From positions 16,134,001 to 16,198,000 of the forward strand of contig OX387201.1 in assembly GCA_947561715.1 (NCBI GenBank): a stretch of DNA of 64,000 nt. The letters run 5' to 3'. The position numbers and the translations under genes are program-made. The notes beneath the pieces were generated by a model. It was not told where the DNA came from and did not search any database. It saw only the letters and a program-made list of their open reading frames with translations. Shown here one piece after another: positions 24,702 through 34,793 of the stretch. The DNA comes from Ascidia mentula (taxonomy: Eukaryota; Chordata; Ascidiacea; Phlebobranchia; Ascidiidae). Numbering within the stretch: position 1 is the stretch's first letter; each line of letters opens with the position of its first letter.

Positions 24702-24788
24702 CAGTGGTGGGATTCAGCCGGTTCGCACCGGTTCTATAGATCCGTCTCGCGAAATTTTATGAGATCTGCGAACCGGTTAGCATTACTG
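24702..24788. mobile_element. Short hAT-like fold-back element
   Basis: Starts CAGTGGTGGGATTCAG and ends ...TTAGCATTACTG. CCGGTTCGCA near the left is inverted as TGCGAACCGG near the right. Related to the fragment at 21072. No clean 8 bp TSD was seen, so the boundaries are approximate. Confidence 0.5.
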
Positions 24789-25908
24789 GGTACAATCATT
24801 GGATTATATGACTTTTTGTAACATAGCCGACAACACTCCCTTGACAAAACCGATGTATCTTAATCGAAATGTTTATGCAAGAATGAGAAGATAAGGGACG
24901 CTTAACATATATGAAACTTAACGTTTCTGAAGTGTGTTGTGGCTATTCGTGACTGTTAATTCATGATGAGAAGTTTTTTAAACGTTCCCTTGGCTTGTTG
25001 GCGTGACACGCGATTAAAAAGGTAAATTTTTATTAACTTTATTATTTCAGCTGAAGAAACAACGAATGTAGTGGTGAATTACAACAGATGGGATTTATAT
25101 AGAATTGTTCCTCTTGTGACATTTGAACCTATCAATAGTTGTAATTTCATAGTTTGAATTCAGTACCTTACAATGCTTACAATGCTTTTTTCATTTAGAT
25201 GATGCCAACAAAACTTTTAAAGCACAGTAACGTGAAGGCTCTGATAGGCTTTGGCAACAATTTCATCTAAATAGCAGGGTAGGCGCCATCTGTGGTTCAA
25301 GACTGTTGTTTCTACGCAACCTCCACTCTGTTAGGTACAGAAGAGGTTTAAAAACACAGAAACAGTGGAAACAAGTGCACAAACAAAAAATGACAAGAGG
25401 AAAAGGCTTGGTGAAGTTTGCTAAACATGTGTACTGCATTTGCAAATTGCTATGCTGCAATATATTGACAAAATCTGAAAAGTACCTCCTAAAAATTACA
25501 GACAATTTGAGCACACATGCCTTCACTGGAAATGTTTAGTCCCAAACAAAAGATTAAAGGCAACAGTCCTCTAAAATGAAATGAACTGCATGAATGCTAT
25601 TTTTCGTTCGTACACTCAATACATTAACAGTTTAATGTTTAAAGACTTTTTGACAATGGGATATATGATTACAGATTACATACTTGGATGCATAAAAGAA
25701 AATTATGTATGGTATATAATAATATGACAAACCTTAAAAAATCTGACAAAGCTTTGTTTTAAAAACCACTAATTGCAGGTTACACTCCGAGTAAACCAAG
25801 GTATTAATTGGCAACCACTTTAACTTAATTAATGCACAGTACCTAAAACAATGAAAACATAAACACAGATAAATGAAACTAATAAGGCCTGACTGGATTG
25901 CATTAGTT
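24789..25908. other. Spacer and probable TM2D3 3' UTR
   Basis: No exon recognised. The part next to 25908 should be the 3' UTR of the minus-strand TM2D3 gene. Open frames here are short and lack family motifs. Confidence 0.4.
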
Positions 25909-26625
25909 TCATCGCACATAAAGTGACCCATCCGAAGGGCCCAGATATCCTGTTGCAATTAAAACGACATCTATGAGTGTCCAAACACCAAGGCCGCCAA
26001 AGCTAAAAAACTTTCCCAAACCTTCCCGCCAATACCCAAGATAAAATCTGTCTATTCCAAACCCGCCTAAAGTAATACTTAGAACAAACGCAGTTGTCCA
26101 GCTATATCCAGAAGTCCAGTTACATGGCACTAGTTTAGTAAAATTGCGTTTGCCAAGGCAGAATACATGATCCCTTGTAGTACAAGATGCCTTTACTCTT
26201 TGCCTTGGAGTGGCCATTGCTTTGCATGTTGTATTGTTTTGGTAACAAGTGTGCTCTTCATTCGGAATTGTCAAAAAGCAGTACCGGCACTGAAATGACT
26301 TCTGCAGCACACGTCTTCCGTCACAAGGAGCCCCTTCTAGTACTGAGCAGTTAAAAGGCACAGTATCTCCATATGTGCATTTATCTGTAGTGTTGCATGT
26401 ATAGCATATTGCCGGTAAATTTGCACAGTTGCCTCCACAGAAACGTGTCAGCGTCATATTCATTGTCCTGGCACTTTTTGCTTTCTTGTTAAAAGCAAAA
26501 GTCGGTGAAAACAGCGGATTGCTGTTAGGGGTAAAACCAGAGCCAGCAAGAACTTGCGAGGTAATTAGCATTAGGATGAGGAATTTCAGGTAAAACAGTC
26601 TGTAACCTTTCAGGTTAATCTCCAT
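25909..26625 (-). CDS. TM2D3: TM2 domain-containing protein 3 (almondex homologue), 238 aa, intronless
   Basis: TM2D proteins are two-pass membrane proteins; Drosophila almondex and its relatives act in Notch signalling at or before the gamma-secretase step (family knowledge). The protein starts with a signal-peptide-like hydrophobic segment (residues about 10-27), followed by a Cys-rich extracellular part with CTYGDTVPFNC and CRYCF. Then comes the TM2 domain: CNWTSGYSWTTAFVLSITLG, GGFGIDRFYLGYWREGLGKF, and the final GLGVWTLIDVVLI, ending GPSDGSLYVR. The DRF motif between the helices is intact. The length matches vertebrate TM2D3 (about 247 aa). The whole coding region is one uninterrupted exon, unlike the multi-exon neighbours. 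Several NxT/S sequons suggest N-glycosylation. Confidence 0.94.
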   Translation of the reverse strand: MEINLKGYRLFYLKFLILMLITSQVLAGSGFTPNSNPLFSPTFAFNKKAKSARTMNMTLTRFCGGNCANLPAICYTCNTTDKCTYGDTVPFNCSVLEGAPCDGRRVLQKSFQCRYCFLTIPNEEHTCYQNNTTCKAMATPRQRVKASCTTRDHVFCLGKRNFTKLVPCNWTSGYSWTTAFVLSITLGGFGIDRFYLGYWREGLGKFFSFGGLGVWTLIDVVLIATGYLGPSDGSLYVR

Positions 26626-27592
26626 AGTATGGTGCCAGTACCCTTTGCTGTTGTTTCATTGCATTCAGTAAGTCATCTCCTCTATATAACAGGCAAATTT
26701 GATGCTTTACCATGTCAAAACCTGGTTCTCAGAACACTCTTCCCACATACATTTCTCTGCAACCTTAACAGAAAGTCCTACACATGGCACCAATTTGTCA
26801 ATTAAATGTATACACAGTGCAAACATTAAAGTCATGATATTAGTACTTTACATTTGAAATATTTTTATAACAAGTAAAGAAGGTTTTTTTAAATACCAAT
26901 AAGCTGAATTATGAGCTGTTGCATGTTTTAAAAATATGTTTATTATCAGTTATTTTAGGGCATACATTGTGGTTCTATTTGTCAAAGATATATCGTTTGA
27001 TTTGTTAGGCTACCTGTTGCAAATTTTTTTACAACGTGTTACTGTTACGTGCATTGTATTGTATTGGAGGTGTACCAATAACCAATTCACAATTAATGAA
27101 CCAAAATATCAACATAAGTTTGTATAAATTTCTCGGTACCTTTTCCATTGTACCTTATTTATATATGTTAATGAATGTTGTAGTCATTCGCGCAACATAA
27201 AATAGGCTGATTCAATGAATACGAAAAAAACAACTTTTCTAAGTTTTCTTAAAACTGTTCTTAGGCAGAACTTTAACGCATACCAAACACGGTTCTTTTT
27301 TTTTGTCTACTTTTACCGGACCGACAAAATAAAATAATTTATTACTTGGACAAAACTTTGTTGATTCGCTTGAATGCTATTTGTCATGTTTTTCGGCATG
27401 GTAGTTTTACTGCCTGGTGCAAGGGTTAGGGCCGATTTTACCAATTGGCCGCCCGCGGTGCGCTTTCCTTCTACTCAGGGTTAAACGTGAAAAACATTCC
27501 TCGATTGAATAAGCAGGAAAAAATAAACCATTTTGTCTTGGTATAGGTATTTCTACTGAAAACATAGGTCTCCCCTAGCCCTAGCACTGGTG

Positions 27593-27690
27593 AAAGTAAA
27601 ACAAATCTAACCGGAACGATTGAATTTACACAAAAAAATATACAAACGATTGTGTTTCGGTATACTATGTGAGATTCCTTGAGGAAATAT
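27593..27690. repeat. Dispersed repeat, copy 1 (partner at 49511-49600)
   Basis: The stretch from GTAAAACAAATCTAACCGGA through AATATACAAACGATTGTGTT to TCGGTATACTAT recurs at 49511-49600 with few differences, same orientation. Non-coding. Confidence 0.75.
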
Positions 27691-27961
27691 AAGGATAATG
27701 AACTATTTAGACATAAGGCAATGAAAGGGTGGCATGGAATCATTTGATATTAGATGGAGGCTTGGAGTAAAACTGGGAAGATAATTGATTATAAGTAGCC
27801 ATTGCGTACGCGCATATATGTTGCACGCATACGTGTTGCTTTTTAACCAACTCGTTCATTACTAATCCACAAGGTGTCGCTGGAGTCGCTTTTCTTGTTA
27901 TTACGACACTATCGGGCAGTTGCGCTATGGTATACGCATATAAGAGACGCGTTTAATTAGA

Positions 27962-28164
27962 CCTGTGATTCCAAACCTTTTTGTGGTGCTTTCGACGCGT
28001 ACCACCTAGTTTAGTGTTACAAAGTTATAACCTTTAGGGGTTGAAGTAACACACATTTCGAAATCAATTACGATTTTTTAAATTCGAACTATATCCGCAA
28101 ATTACGTAAAGGTGCTCGCGTATCGCCTGGAATACCGTCGCGTACCACCAGTTGGGAAACACTG
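27962..28164. mobile_element. Possible degraded hAT MITE
   Basis: The right end inverted reads CAGTGTTTCCCAACTGGTGG, typical of hAT MITEs. The left end (CTGTGATTCCAAACCTTTTT) is a weaker match. Flanking 8-mers do not match, so the TSD is lost or the boundaries are misplaced. Confidence 0.45.
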
Positions 28165-30553
28165 AATAGATATATATGACACTAATTGCTAAAACTACTG
28201 TTGTGTCATATTGACAAGTTACACTTCAAAGCATTTGAACTTTTCAAAACATGATGCAGTTCATTATATACATTGTTAATTATAGCACATCAAATCAGCA
28301 CATCCTGTGTCATGTGCAGGACCCTTGAGAGAGAAAATGTGCCTGAAGGTGGCGTTCTAATAAGGATTCGCGGTCAAATCCGTATTTTCAAAGCAATGAA
28401 TGGCTTCTGTTTGATATCCATGGCCTGCACTTGACTCATGAGTCGTATTGGACCTGTGCGCCACATTGATGGCACCGACTCTCATGGGGCCTGGCCATGT
28501 GCGCAAAAGTTGCACAAGCTGATTAGAACCGCTCTGCGATGGTTATTACCCTAGAGGTTGTAGCCAATAAGCCTTGAAAACATGGTTTGAACGTTCCTTT
28601 TTTAACGCAGGACTATTTGGCAACTCTATTTACAGGTTTTGTAGATAAAGAGTCGATAAAATGGCGAAATAGTCATTTTACTCATTTAAACTTCACTCAT
28701 TGATTTTTAACGTGTAAATTTGTCTCGGACTTTGTTTTTCTAACAATTCAATACGTCACTCCTTCCCGGGACACACCTACGCTCAGCACCGGCCCGTCCA
28801 TGAAGGCATTAAGCGAACTAAAAGTCGCCTCGGGTGCAAAGTACCTGCATTTTAAAATCACCGTTTTCGTATCTGCTGTTAACTATAATAACTAAATGAA
28901 CAACAAACCCTATATAGCTGATATATTCAAATTGTGCCTCAATGAAGCTTGTCTAGGATGCCTACACGACGATGTCTAAAACATCTGCCAACCAGCACAG
29001 TAACCATTGTATTCACGTCTAATGACAAGCATGTGGCAGAAAAATTCGGAAAGCATAAAACCGATCAATGCATTTTCACAAGACAAAGATGAGGAAATTA
29101 AGTGAACACTTATATGATAACTGCTTTGTTCTCACATGCACTTACAGTAGGACAATAATCAGATTCAATTGATTCATCAATTCGGAAAAGGTCAGGTTAG
29201 CTGTTATGGCATGCAAAAAAACACTGGCACCATTAGTACACCTGCACAGTAATGAATGATATAAAAACATTAGTACACTACGTCTTAAAGGACAAATATT
29301 AAACTGTTTACTTAAACTAGCCAGTACACATTTTAATGTAAGCATTTGTTGCAATGGTTTACTACAGTTTTGTGCCACACTATTTTCAGAAAGTTTGAAA
29401 CATTCACAGCTGTGTGAAACCAAACACTTTAATGACACATAAATAAGGGGTATTCAGACAGTTTCACATTCTACAAAATTTGTTTCAAATGCCACTCATG
29501 TGGTCAACAAAGTTGCCCAGCATGTATTGCACATTGGCACTGGCAGTCATTGCCATCCTATCAGGAAAACACACTAAAAGCATAATTTTTCACCAAATGT
29601 CCTGCTGCACTGAAGTGATGTCGTGGGGTTAAAGTGAAGAAAAGCAAATTGACACAAAACACAGTGAAATATAAAAACCGGTGGAAATGAAGACAGTTTA
29701 AACCTGGAACAATTGCCTCAGTAAAACATATGTCAAATCTAATAGGAAATGCCATAAAATTTTACAAGTATATACAAAATAAAATGTACATTTTCAGCCA
29801 ATTCAGTGAAAAATTCTGGACCACTTAGCATAAATAAAATATCAGATGTTCAATTATTCATTGCATTGTTTGATAACCATCCCCAGACATTGGTTCTTGG
29901 ATAAAAACACCAAAATGCCAAAAAAATTGACATATTTCGCTATCATAAATCCCTGTTGTTATTCAGCCAAAGGCACAGGAATATTAAGACATATTAACTT
30001 TAAACTATATTTTTTTATTGGCTATTGTTGGAATAGATTGGTTGATACTAATAACCTAAATTTATGGCAAGTGATGGTCAAAATTGCATGAAACTAGGCC
30101 TATGAAACAGCTTGGCCTTCAGAAATAAAACTGCTGTATTAGCCAAACATACTTATATTTAGAAACCATTTAAAGGTCTGTGGTCAAAAATAAAAATATA
30201 TGTGGATTAAGAGTTCTAGATTTAGAATCACAAAGCAGCTTTGCAATAAATGGTCAAGGTTAATTACATTTCTATAAATAGCCAGCTAATCAAGCAACAT
30301 AAGACATGTCTAATCAATACATTTTGGCAGTAAGAAAATCAATGTAAGGGTAATATTGTGCCATTACACTAATCAATTAAATGGCCATGAGAAAGCTTGT
30401 GAGCTCCCTGAAATGCTGTTTTCAAAACAAGTTCTGGATGTTGTGAATGCATATATCAGCTTATACTAAGCAAACTTTCAAATACAAAGGTTGCACTGGC
30501 AATGGGCAGTGATCAAAACAGTTAGAGATGACATTAAGATTATGATTTTGTGT

Positions 30554-33019
30554 CTATGTCAAATACGCAAAAACTTGAAAAACTATTATAGACACCAGGC
30601 ATGCAGCTATTAGAGTTGTCCAAGGCAAATCACTATATATCTGCTGAGGGTGTTTCAATTGAAATTGGATTTGATCCAAGCGCTTCAAAATTCTTTCTTG
30701 ACTTTCGGTGATAGGCTCCAGAGCTTTCTTCACAGAGGCTGCATACTCTTTACTGTTGATACCATGCTGCTCACCATCTATTGAATTGCATTGATCAGGT
30801 TCAATGCATTGAATACTGCTGCCATCTTTGAAAGATCTCTTTTTGGTGCGACTAATTACATTGCTTGTTGCCATGGCTGCGCTTCTCAATGGAGATGTTC
30901 TGTGTCTTGTCTTCGTTTCAATAATGCCACCACTTTCACACTGTTCAATATCATTGAGGTCATCCCAAGGTCGACTGTCAATATACTTGTATACCCAGTC
31001 CTGACAATCAGCATTAAAGTCAAAGTATGTGGTTTTCCACAACTCCCCAGAGTCTTTGCGTTGCTTAGCACCCTGCCTTTGAGCCACCTCGAGAATGCTT
31101 TTTTGTTCTGTGGCAGCGACTTGGTCTTGATCAATAATTGCTTTGGTGACATGTTGCCAAAGCTTTTCAGACTCAAAGTCACCTTGCTCTGACATGTCGA
31201 CAACGAATCGCTGAAGCCTGGACTTTCTGACCTCATCAGTCACAGACCAAAATTCTGTCATGCTGCCTTTGTTTAAGTCTGTCAAATACACAGTTTGGTC
31301 CCAACAGCCACTCAGGGTTGCCAATACACGCTTTCCCAGTAAAATTCTGCCAGAAATTTCATTAAGCTTGCCGCCACCAGCAAATATTGGCTTAAGCTTA
31401 AACTCCAGCTCAGCGCTATACCCAGTTTTTTCACATGCTAAAACCACTTTGCCACCAAACTCCATTGTCATTTTTCCATATATAATACCTTTACAGTGTG
31501 CATATGGCATAGTTACCATATATTCTTCGCCATGCTTTAAAAATTCTACTTTGGCTGCACCGTCAAGCACAGCGGAAACTGAATTTCCATAAAATTTAGA
31601 CTTTGCAAGAATGCTGCCACTTATGACAAAGCCATCCTTTCTGTTGCTTACCACAAAAGCTGATATAGGTGGGTGGTGAGACACTTGTTCAGCAAGATAA
31701 AACGTGGTGCTGTCTGTATCAGGATGCTCCCATTTACAACGAAAGGTCTCACCCAATATGGGGTTGTAGGGCTTTTTTAAGCCCTTGGGCTTTTTGTAAA
31801 ACCCAGACAAGTACCACTTGGTAATAGCCTTCATTCTGTCATAAGGGTTTTCCATCATAGCTGCACTTGATAACAAATCAGCATGATAATAATAGTCAGA
31901 AAGCTTATCTAGAAATGACCTTGGCTCAAGTATAAACGTGGGTAACACTACTTTGGACAAGTCCATTCCAGGGCGAACTTGCTTTAAAAGCATCCAAATA
32001 AGGCTTTTGTTTTCACCTTCGAGTGTTTCTGTCTGACAGTCTTCTCCTATTGCACTGAGATCTTCTCCAATCTCTTTTACATATGTGGTTGGCTCCTTCA
32101 TGTCATCCTCTTTGTCAACAGCAACTGGAAAGCTTTCATCAGAGTAACAACTTTCCGTAGAGTCTTCGATACTTTCTATAGTGTCCGTAAGACTAATTCT
32201 TTTAAAATCAATAAAGGATGTTGTTGAGTCACATCTTGCTGAATTTTCTGAAGGTATATCACTAGTGCTTAAATTTCGTGTATGCAAAATTGGAAGCTTT
32301 TCTTGTAGCTCAGCAATGTCAGTTGCCAGTTCCTCATTGTTAATGGCATCTGGCAAAAGAATATCAATGCTAGCCCTGCCAATTTCCTCTGTTAAACTTG
32401 CAGGTCTGTTGGGTTTTACATCCAGTGATTTTTTTAGAAGGTTGGAACATTTTCGTGAAAGTTCAAGTGCGTCCATCCAGCACTGGCCATCTGACTCAGT
32501 TTGAGCACGCAAAATTAAATAAGAAGTAGGCAAAGAATTAGTCAAAAAACTTGTAGTTTCACCTTTTGGGCCCTTAGATGACCACATGCACTGATCCATA
32601 GTATGGTAAATTTTGAAACAAAAGCCTTCCTTCTTGGATGGCCGTTCAATTATTTCTACTGAGGCCAGAGAAATGGTGCCAACCCAATGTTTTTTCTTGG
32701 AATTCTTGTATAAGATTAAAAGGCCCGGTTTCAAAGTACACCACATTCTCGACCAGTTCTTTAGAGTGCTGCGAACTTTTAACCAATCAGAGATTATTAC
32801 AACTGCAGGATCGTTTGCCATATTTTTGAGTTCATTTTCTGCCTTTTTCTTTTCTATTTTGTAAGATTGTTTCTGCATTCTTAGAGAAGCCTTTTTAGAT
32901 AACTTAACTGAACTCCTGGTTCCGTCCACATCAGTAACTGTAATAGCTTTAGGTGTTTCAAGTTTTGATCCATTATGTTCAACTGGATTGTTTTTTCCTG
33001 GAGTTGGTGTGTCCTCCAT
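30554..33019 (-). CDS. OSBPL8: Oxysterol-binding protein-related protein ORP5/8 type, 821 aa, intronless
   Basis: Tail-anchored ER lipid-transfer protein. Vertebrate ORP5/8 exchange phosphatidylserine for PI4P at ER-plasma membrane contacts (family knowledge). Domain order: basic N-terminal region (residues about 38-66), PH domain about 72-192, acidic/Ser-rich linker, OSBP-related domain about 335-690, a weak coiled-coil segment near 780, and one C-terminal membrane helix (TLIAACLVSIIVFQVFAYL) ending at the last residue. ORD signatures are intact: KPYNPILGETF and EQVSHHPP at residues 444-451. The C-terminal anchor separates ORP5/8 from most other ORPs. The start gives a normal-length protein and lies at the window's clearest open frame. 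The coding region has no intron. Vertebrates have two paralogues (OSBPL5, OSBPL8), so the symbol denotes the pair. Confidence 0.95.
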   Translation of the reverse strand: MEDTPTPGKNNPVEHNGSKLETPKAITVTDVDGTRSSVKLSKKASLRMQKQSYKIEKKKAENELKNMANDPAVVIISDWLKVRSTLKNWSRMWCTLKPGLLILYKNSKKKHWVGTISLASVEIIERPSKKEGFCFKIYHTMDQCMWSSKGPKGETTSFLTNSLPTSYLILRAQTESDGQCWMDALELSRKCSNLLKKSLDVKPNRPASLTEEIGRASIDILLPDAINNEELATDIAELQEKLPILHTRNLSTSDIPSENSARCDSTTSFIDFKRISLTDTIESIEDSTESCYSDESFPVAVDKEDDMKEPTTYVKEIGEDLSAIGEDCQTETLEGENKSLIWMLLKQVRPGMDLSKVVLPTFILEPRSFLDKLSDYYYHADLLSSAAMMENPYDRMKAITKWYLSGFYKKPKGLKKPYNPILGETFRCKWEHPDTDSTTFYLAEQVSHHPPISAFVVSNRKDGFVISGSILAKSKFYGNSVSAVLDGAAKVEFLKHGEEYMVTMPYAHCKGIIYGKMTMEFGGKVVLACEKTGYSAELEFKLKPIFAGGGKLNEISGRILLGKRVLATLSGCWDQTVYLTDLNKGSMTEFWSVTDEVRKSRLQRFVVDMSEQGDFESEKLWQHVTKAIIDQDQVAATEQKSILEVAQRQGAKQRKDSGELWKTTYFDFNADCQDWVYKYIDSRPWDDLNDIEQCESGGIIETKTRHRTSPLRSAAMATSNVISRTKKRSFKDGSSIQCIEPDQCNSIDGEQHGINSKEYAASVKKALEPITESQERILKRLDQIQFQLKHPQQIYSDLPWTTLIAACLVSIIVFQVFAYLT

Positions 33020-34793
33020 TTTAGTATGTACAAATCAAAAAAAATAGTTATTGTACCAAATGTAACATCTATAAATGTTAAAGGGAAACATTATAAGGAC
33101 ATACAATACAGATTACTGTTTTCTGTCCTATTTTCACTATTCATACATAACATTTGTTTTGACAAATGCTTCCTTTCACACAGCACACAAAGCACGCGTT
33201 GCTCACATAATACGCAAACGCAAAACCACAGCACACTAAATATCTACAAACCTCGCGTCAAAATGCAACTGTACTTTATGAATACCGCACCTAAGGTCAA
33301 AATGCAACTGTACTTTATGAATACCGAACCTATTTTGCTAATGAATGGGCGCCTTATTAACATTGAAAGTGTCGAAAGAAAACCGTATTGTTCTTTTGCA
33401 ATCTGCAACTTCCGGACCAAAGGTTAAACTGCAATCACAAATTGTTGAAGCGCTGCTTGCTCGTTAGTAAACCCTTTCGGCTGCAACACAAAGAAAAATG
33501 ACAAGCTGTCCTTCTGTCAGATTACAGCGGTTGCCCTGTTGATTGATGGGGTTACGAGCAGCGCTAGTCTTTTTTCGTCACGAACACTTATCCTGTTGTT
33601 GCATGATTGGAGACTTGCGGCATCCTGCGGCGTTACAAAATATCCACTTACTAACTGCAGGTGACGCTAGCTCTTTGTCCATTACTCCATAACCCAGTGG
33701 ATCCCAACTTTAACAAAAACAAAAGTAATCACGCAATTTTACAAAATGTCAAGACGACGCACACACGAAATGCCTATTATGGTTTTGTATTTACTTTTTA
33801 GAACGTGCACGCGTATATCTCTCTTGTTTTTATCACGGTAAAAGCGAAGAAGTCATAGCTTCGCAGCACGATGTGAAATACGGTAATATACGGACTCAAA
33901 TCCAATAACGCAGTTAGTTGTCACAAGTGCGTTCCTATTCGCAGTTTTGACACCGATCTTCTGTTATCTATTGAAGTAGACTCTGGTAAGAATTTAGGAA
34001 GAAACTTGTATTTAGAGTCATTATCAAACAACAGCATTTACTTGATTGTTTACGTATAACGTTTTAAACTTTACGCATTCCTTAAAGCAATAGTGTATCC
34101 AGGGGGGTTTAAAGGATTCGGATCCCCACCCTATTTATCAAATAAGTTTCATCTATTATCCCCATTGTTTTTAAACTGGTTACGGAACACGTGGCATTAT
34201 TACGAACCACGTGGCATTATCACCAAAAACGCTGCATTGTTACGAAACACCGCATTTCATTGTTAGGAAACAGGTTGCGTTATTATTATCTGAGCCAAAT
34301 TGGCAGAGCAGGACAGTATAACACGCAAAAAAGAAACCTGTAATCAATACCATATTATTTATAGTCGAGTTTCATCGAATATAATGTTTTGATTAAAAAT
34401 ACGCCTTTTTATATGCGATGATACGAGATTCTTGTCATTCGACGCACACGATAATTTTTCTCTTAATGTTGGACACGCAATAACAAATCGATGCCCTGCA
34501 TACGAAAATATCTTCAAATGAAAACGTCGTGAAATTGCCTCCACTTCAAAGCATGAAAAGCACAGAATAACTGATTATTTTTGCAAAACATATGCAGATA
34601 AACGCCATGTGCCTATCAGATGTATTTAGCGACGCATGACATTTTATTCGTTATTGATCAGTGATTAAATATAGCATATTTTGCATGTTGGAGGACGTTT
34701 GCTAAAAGGTAAAGTAGTTGAACATGAATTTGTCAAAAAAAATTTGTTAAAACGGCTCAAACGAATGATATCGTAAACGAATGAAACGCTTCA
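33020..34793. other. Intergenic region, OSBPL8 upstream side
   Basis: Should hold the OSBPL8 promoter next to 33019, but no TATA box was fixed. Contains the 39 bp tandem duplication at 33257-33326 and degenerate repeats of ACG(A)AACACGTGGCATTATT around 34180-34270. No coding sequence seen. Confidence 0.45.
33257..33326. repeat. Tandem duplication, 39 bp period, 2 copies
   Basis: GTCAAAATGCAACTGTACTT plus TATGAATACCG occurs at 33257 and again at 33296, differing by a few bases. It lies about 240 bp upstream of the OSBPL8 start codon. Confidence 0.85.

Larger units (their letters stand above)
26626..30553. other. Intergenic region between TM2D3 and OSBPL8, including the OSBPL8 3' UTR
   Basis: No coding exon recognised. 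Contains a repeat at 27593-27690 (partner at 49511-49600) and a hAT-like MITE at about 27962-28164. The AT-rich 29.1-30.5 kb stretch next to the OSBPL8 stop is probably a long 3' UTR. Confidence 0.5.

Noticed and set aside
25306..25539. 77-codon basic plus-strand frame
   Set aside because: Lies in the probable 3' UTR of TM2D3 and has no recognisable domain.
27471..27743. 90-codon minus-strand frame
   Set aside because: Overlaps a dispersed repeat and has no recognisable domain.
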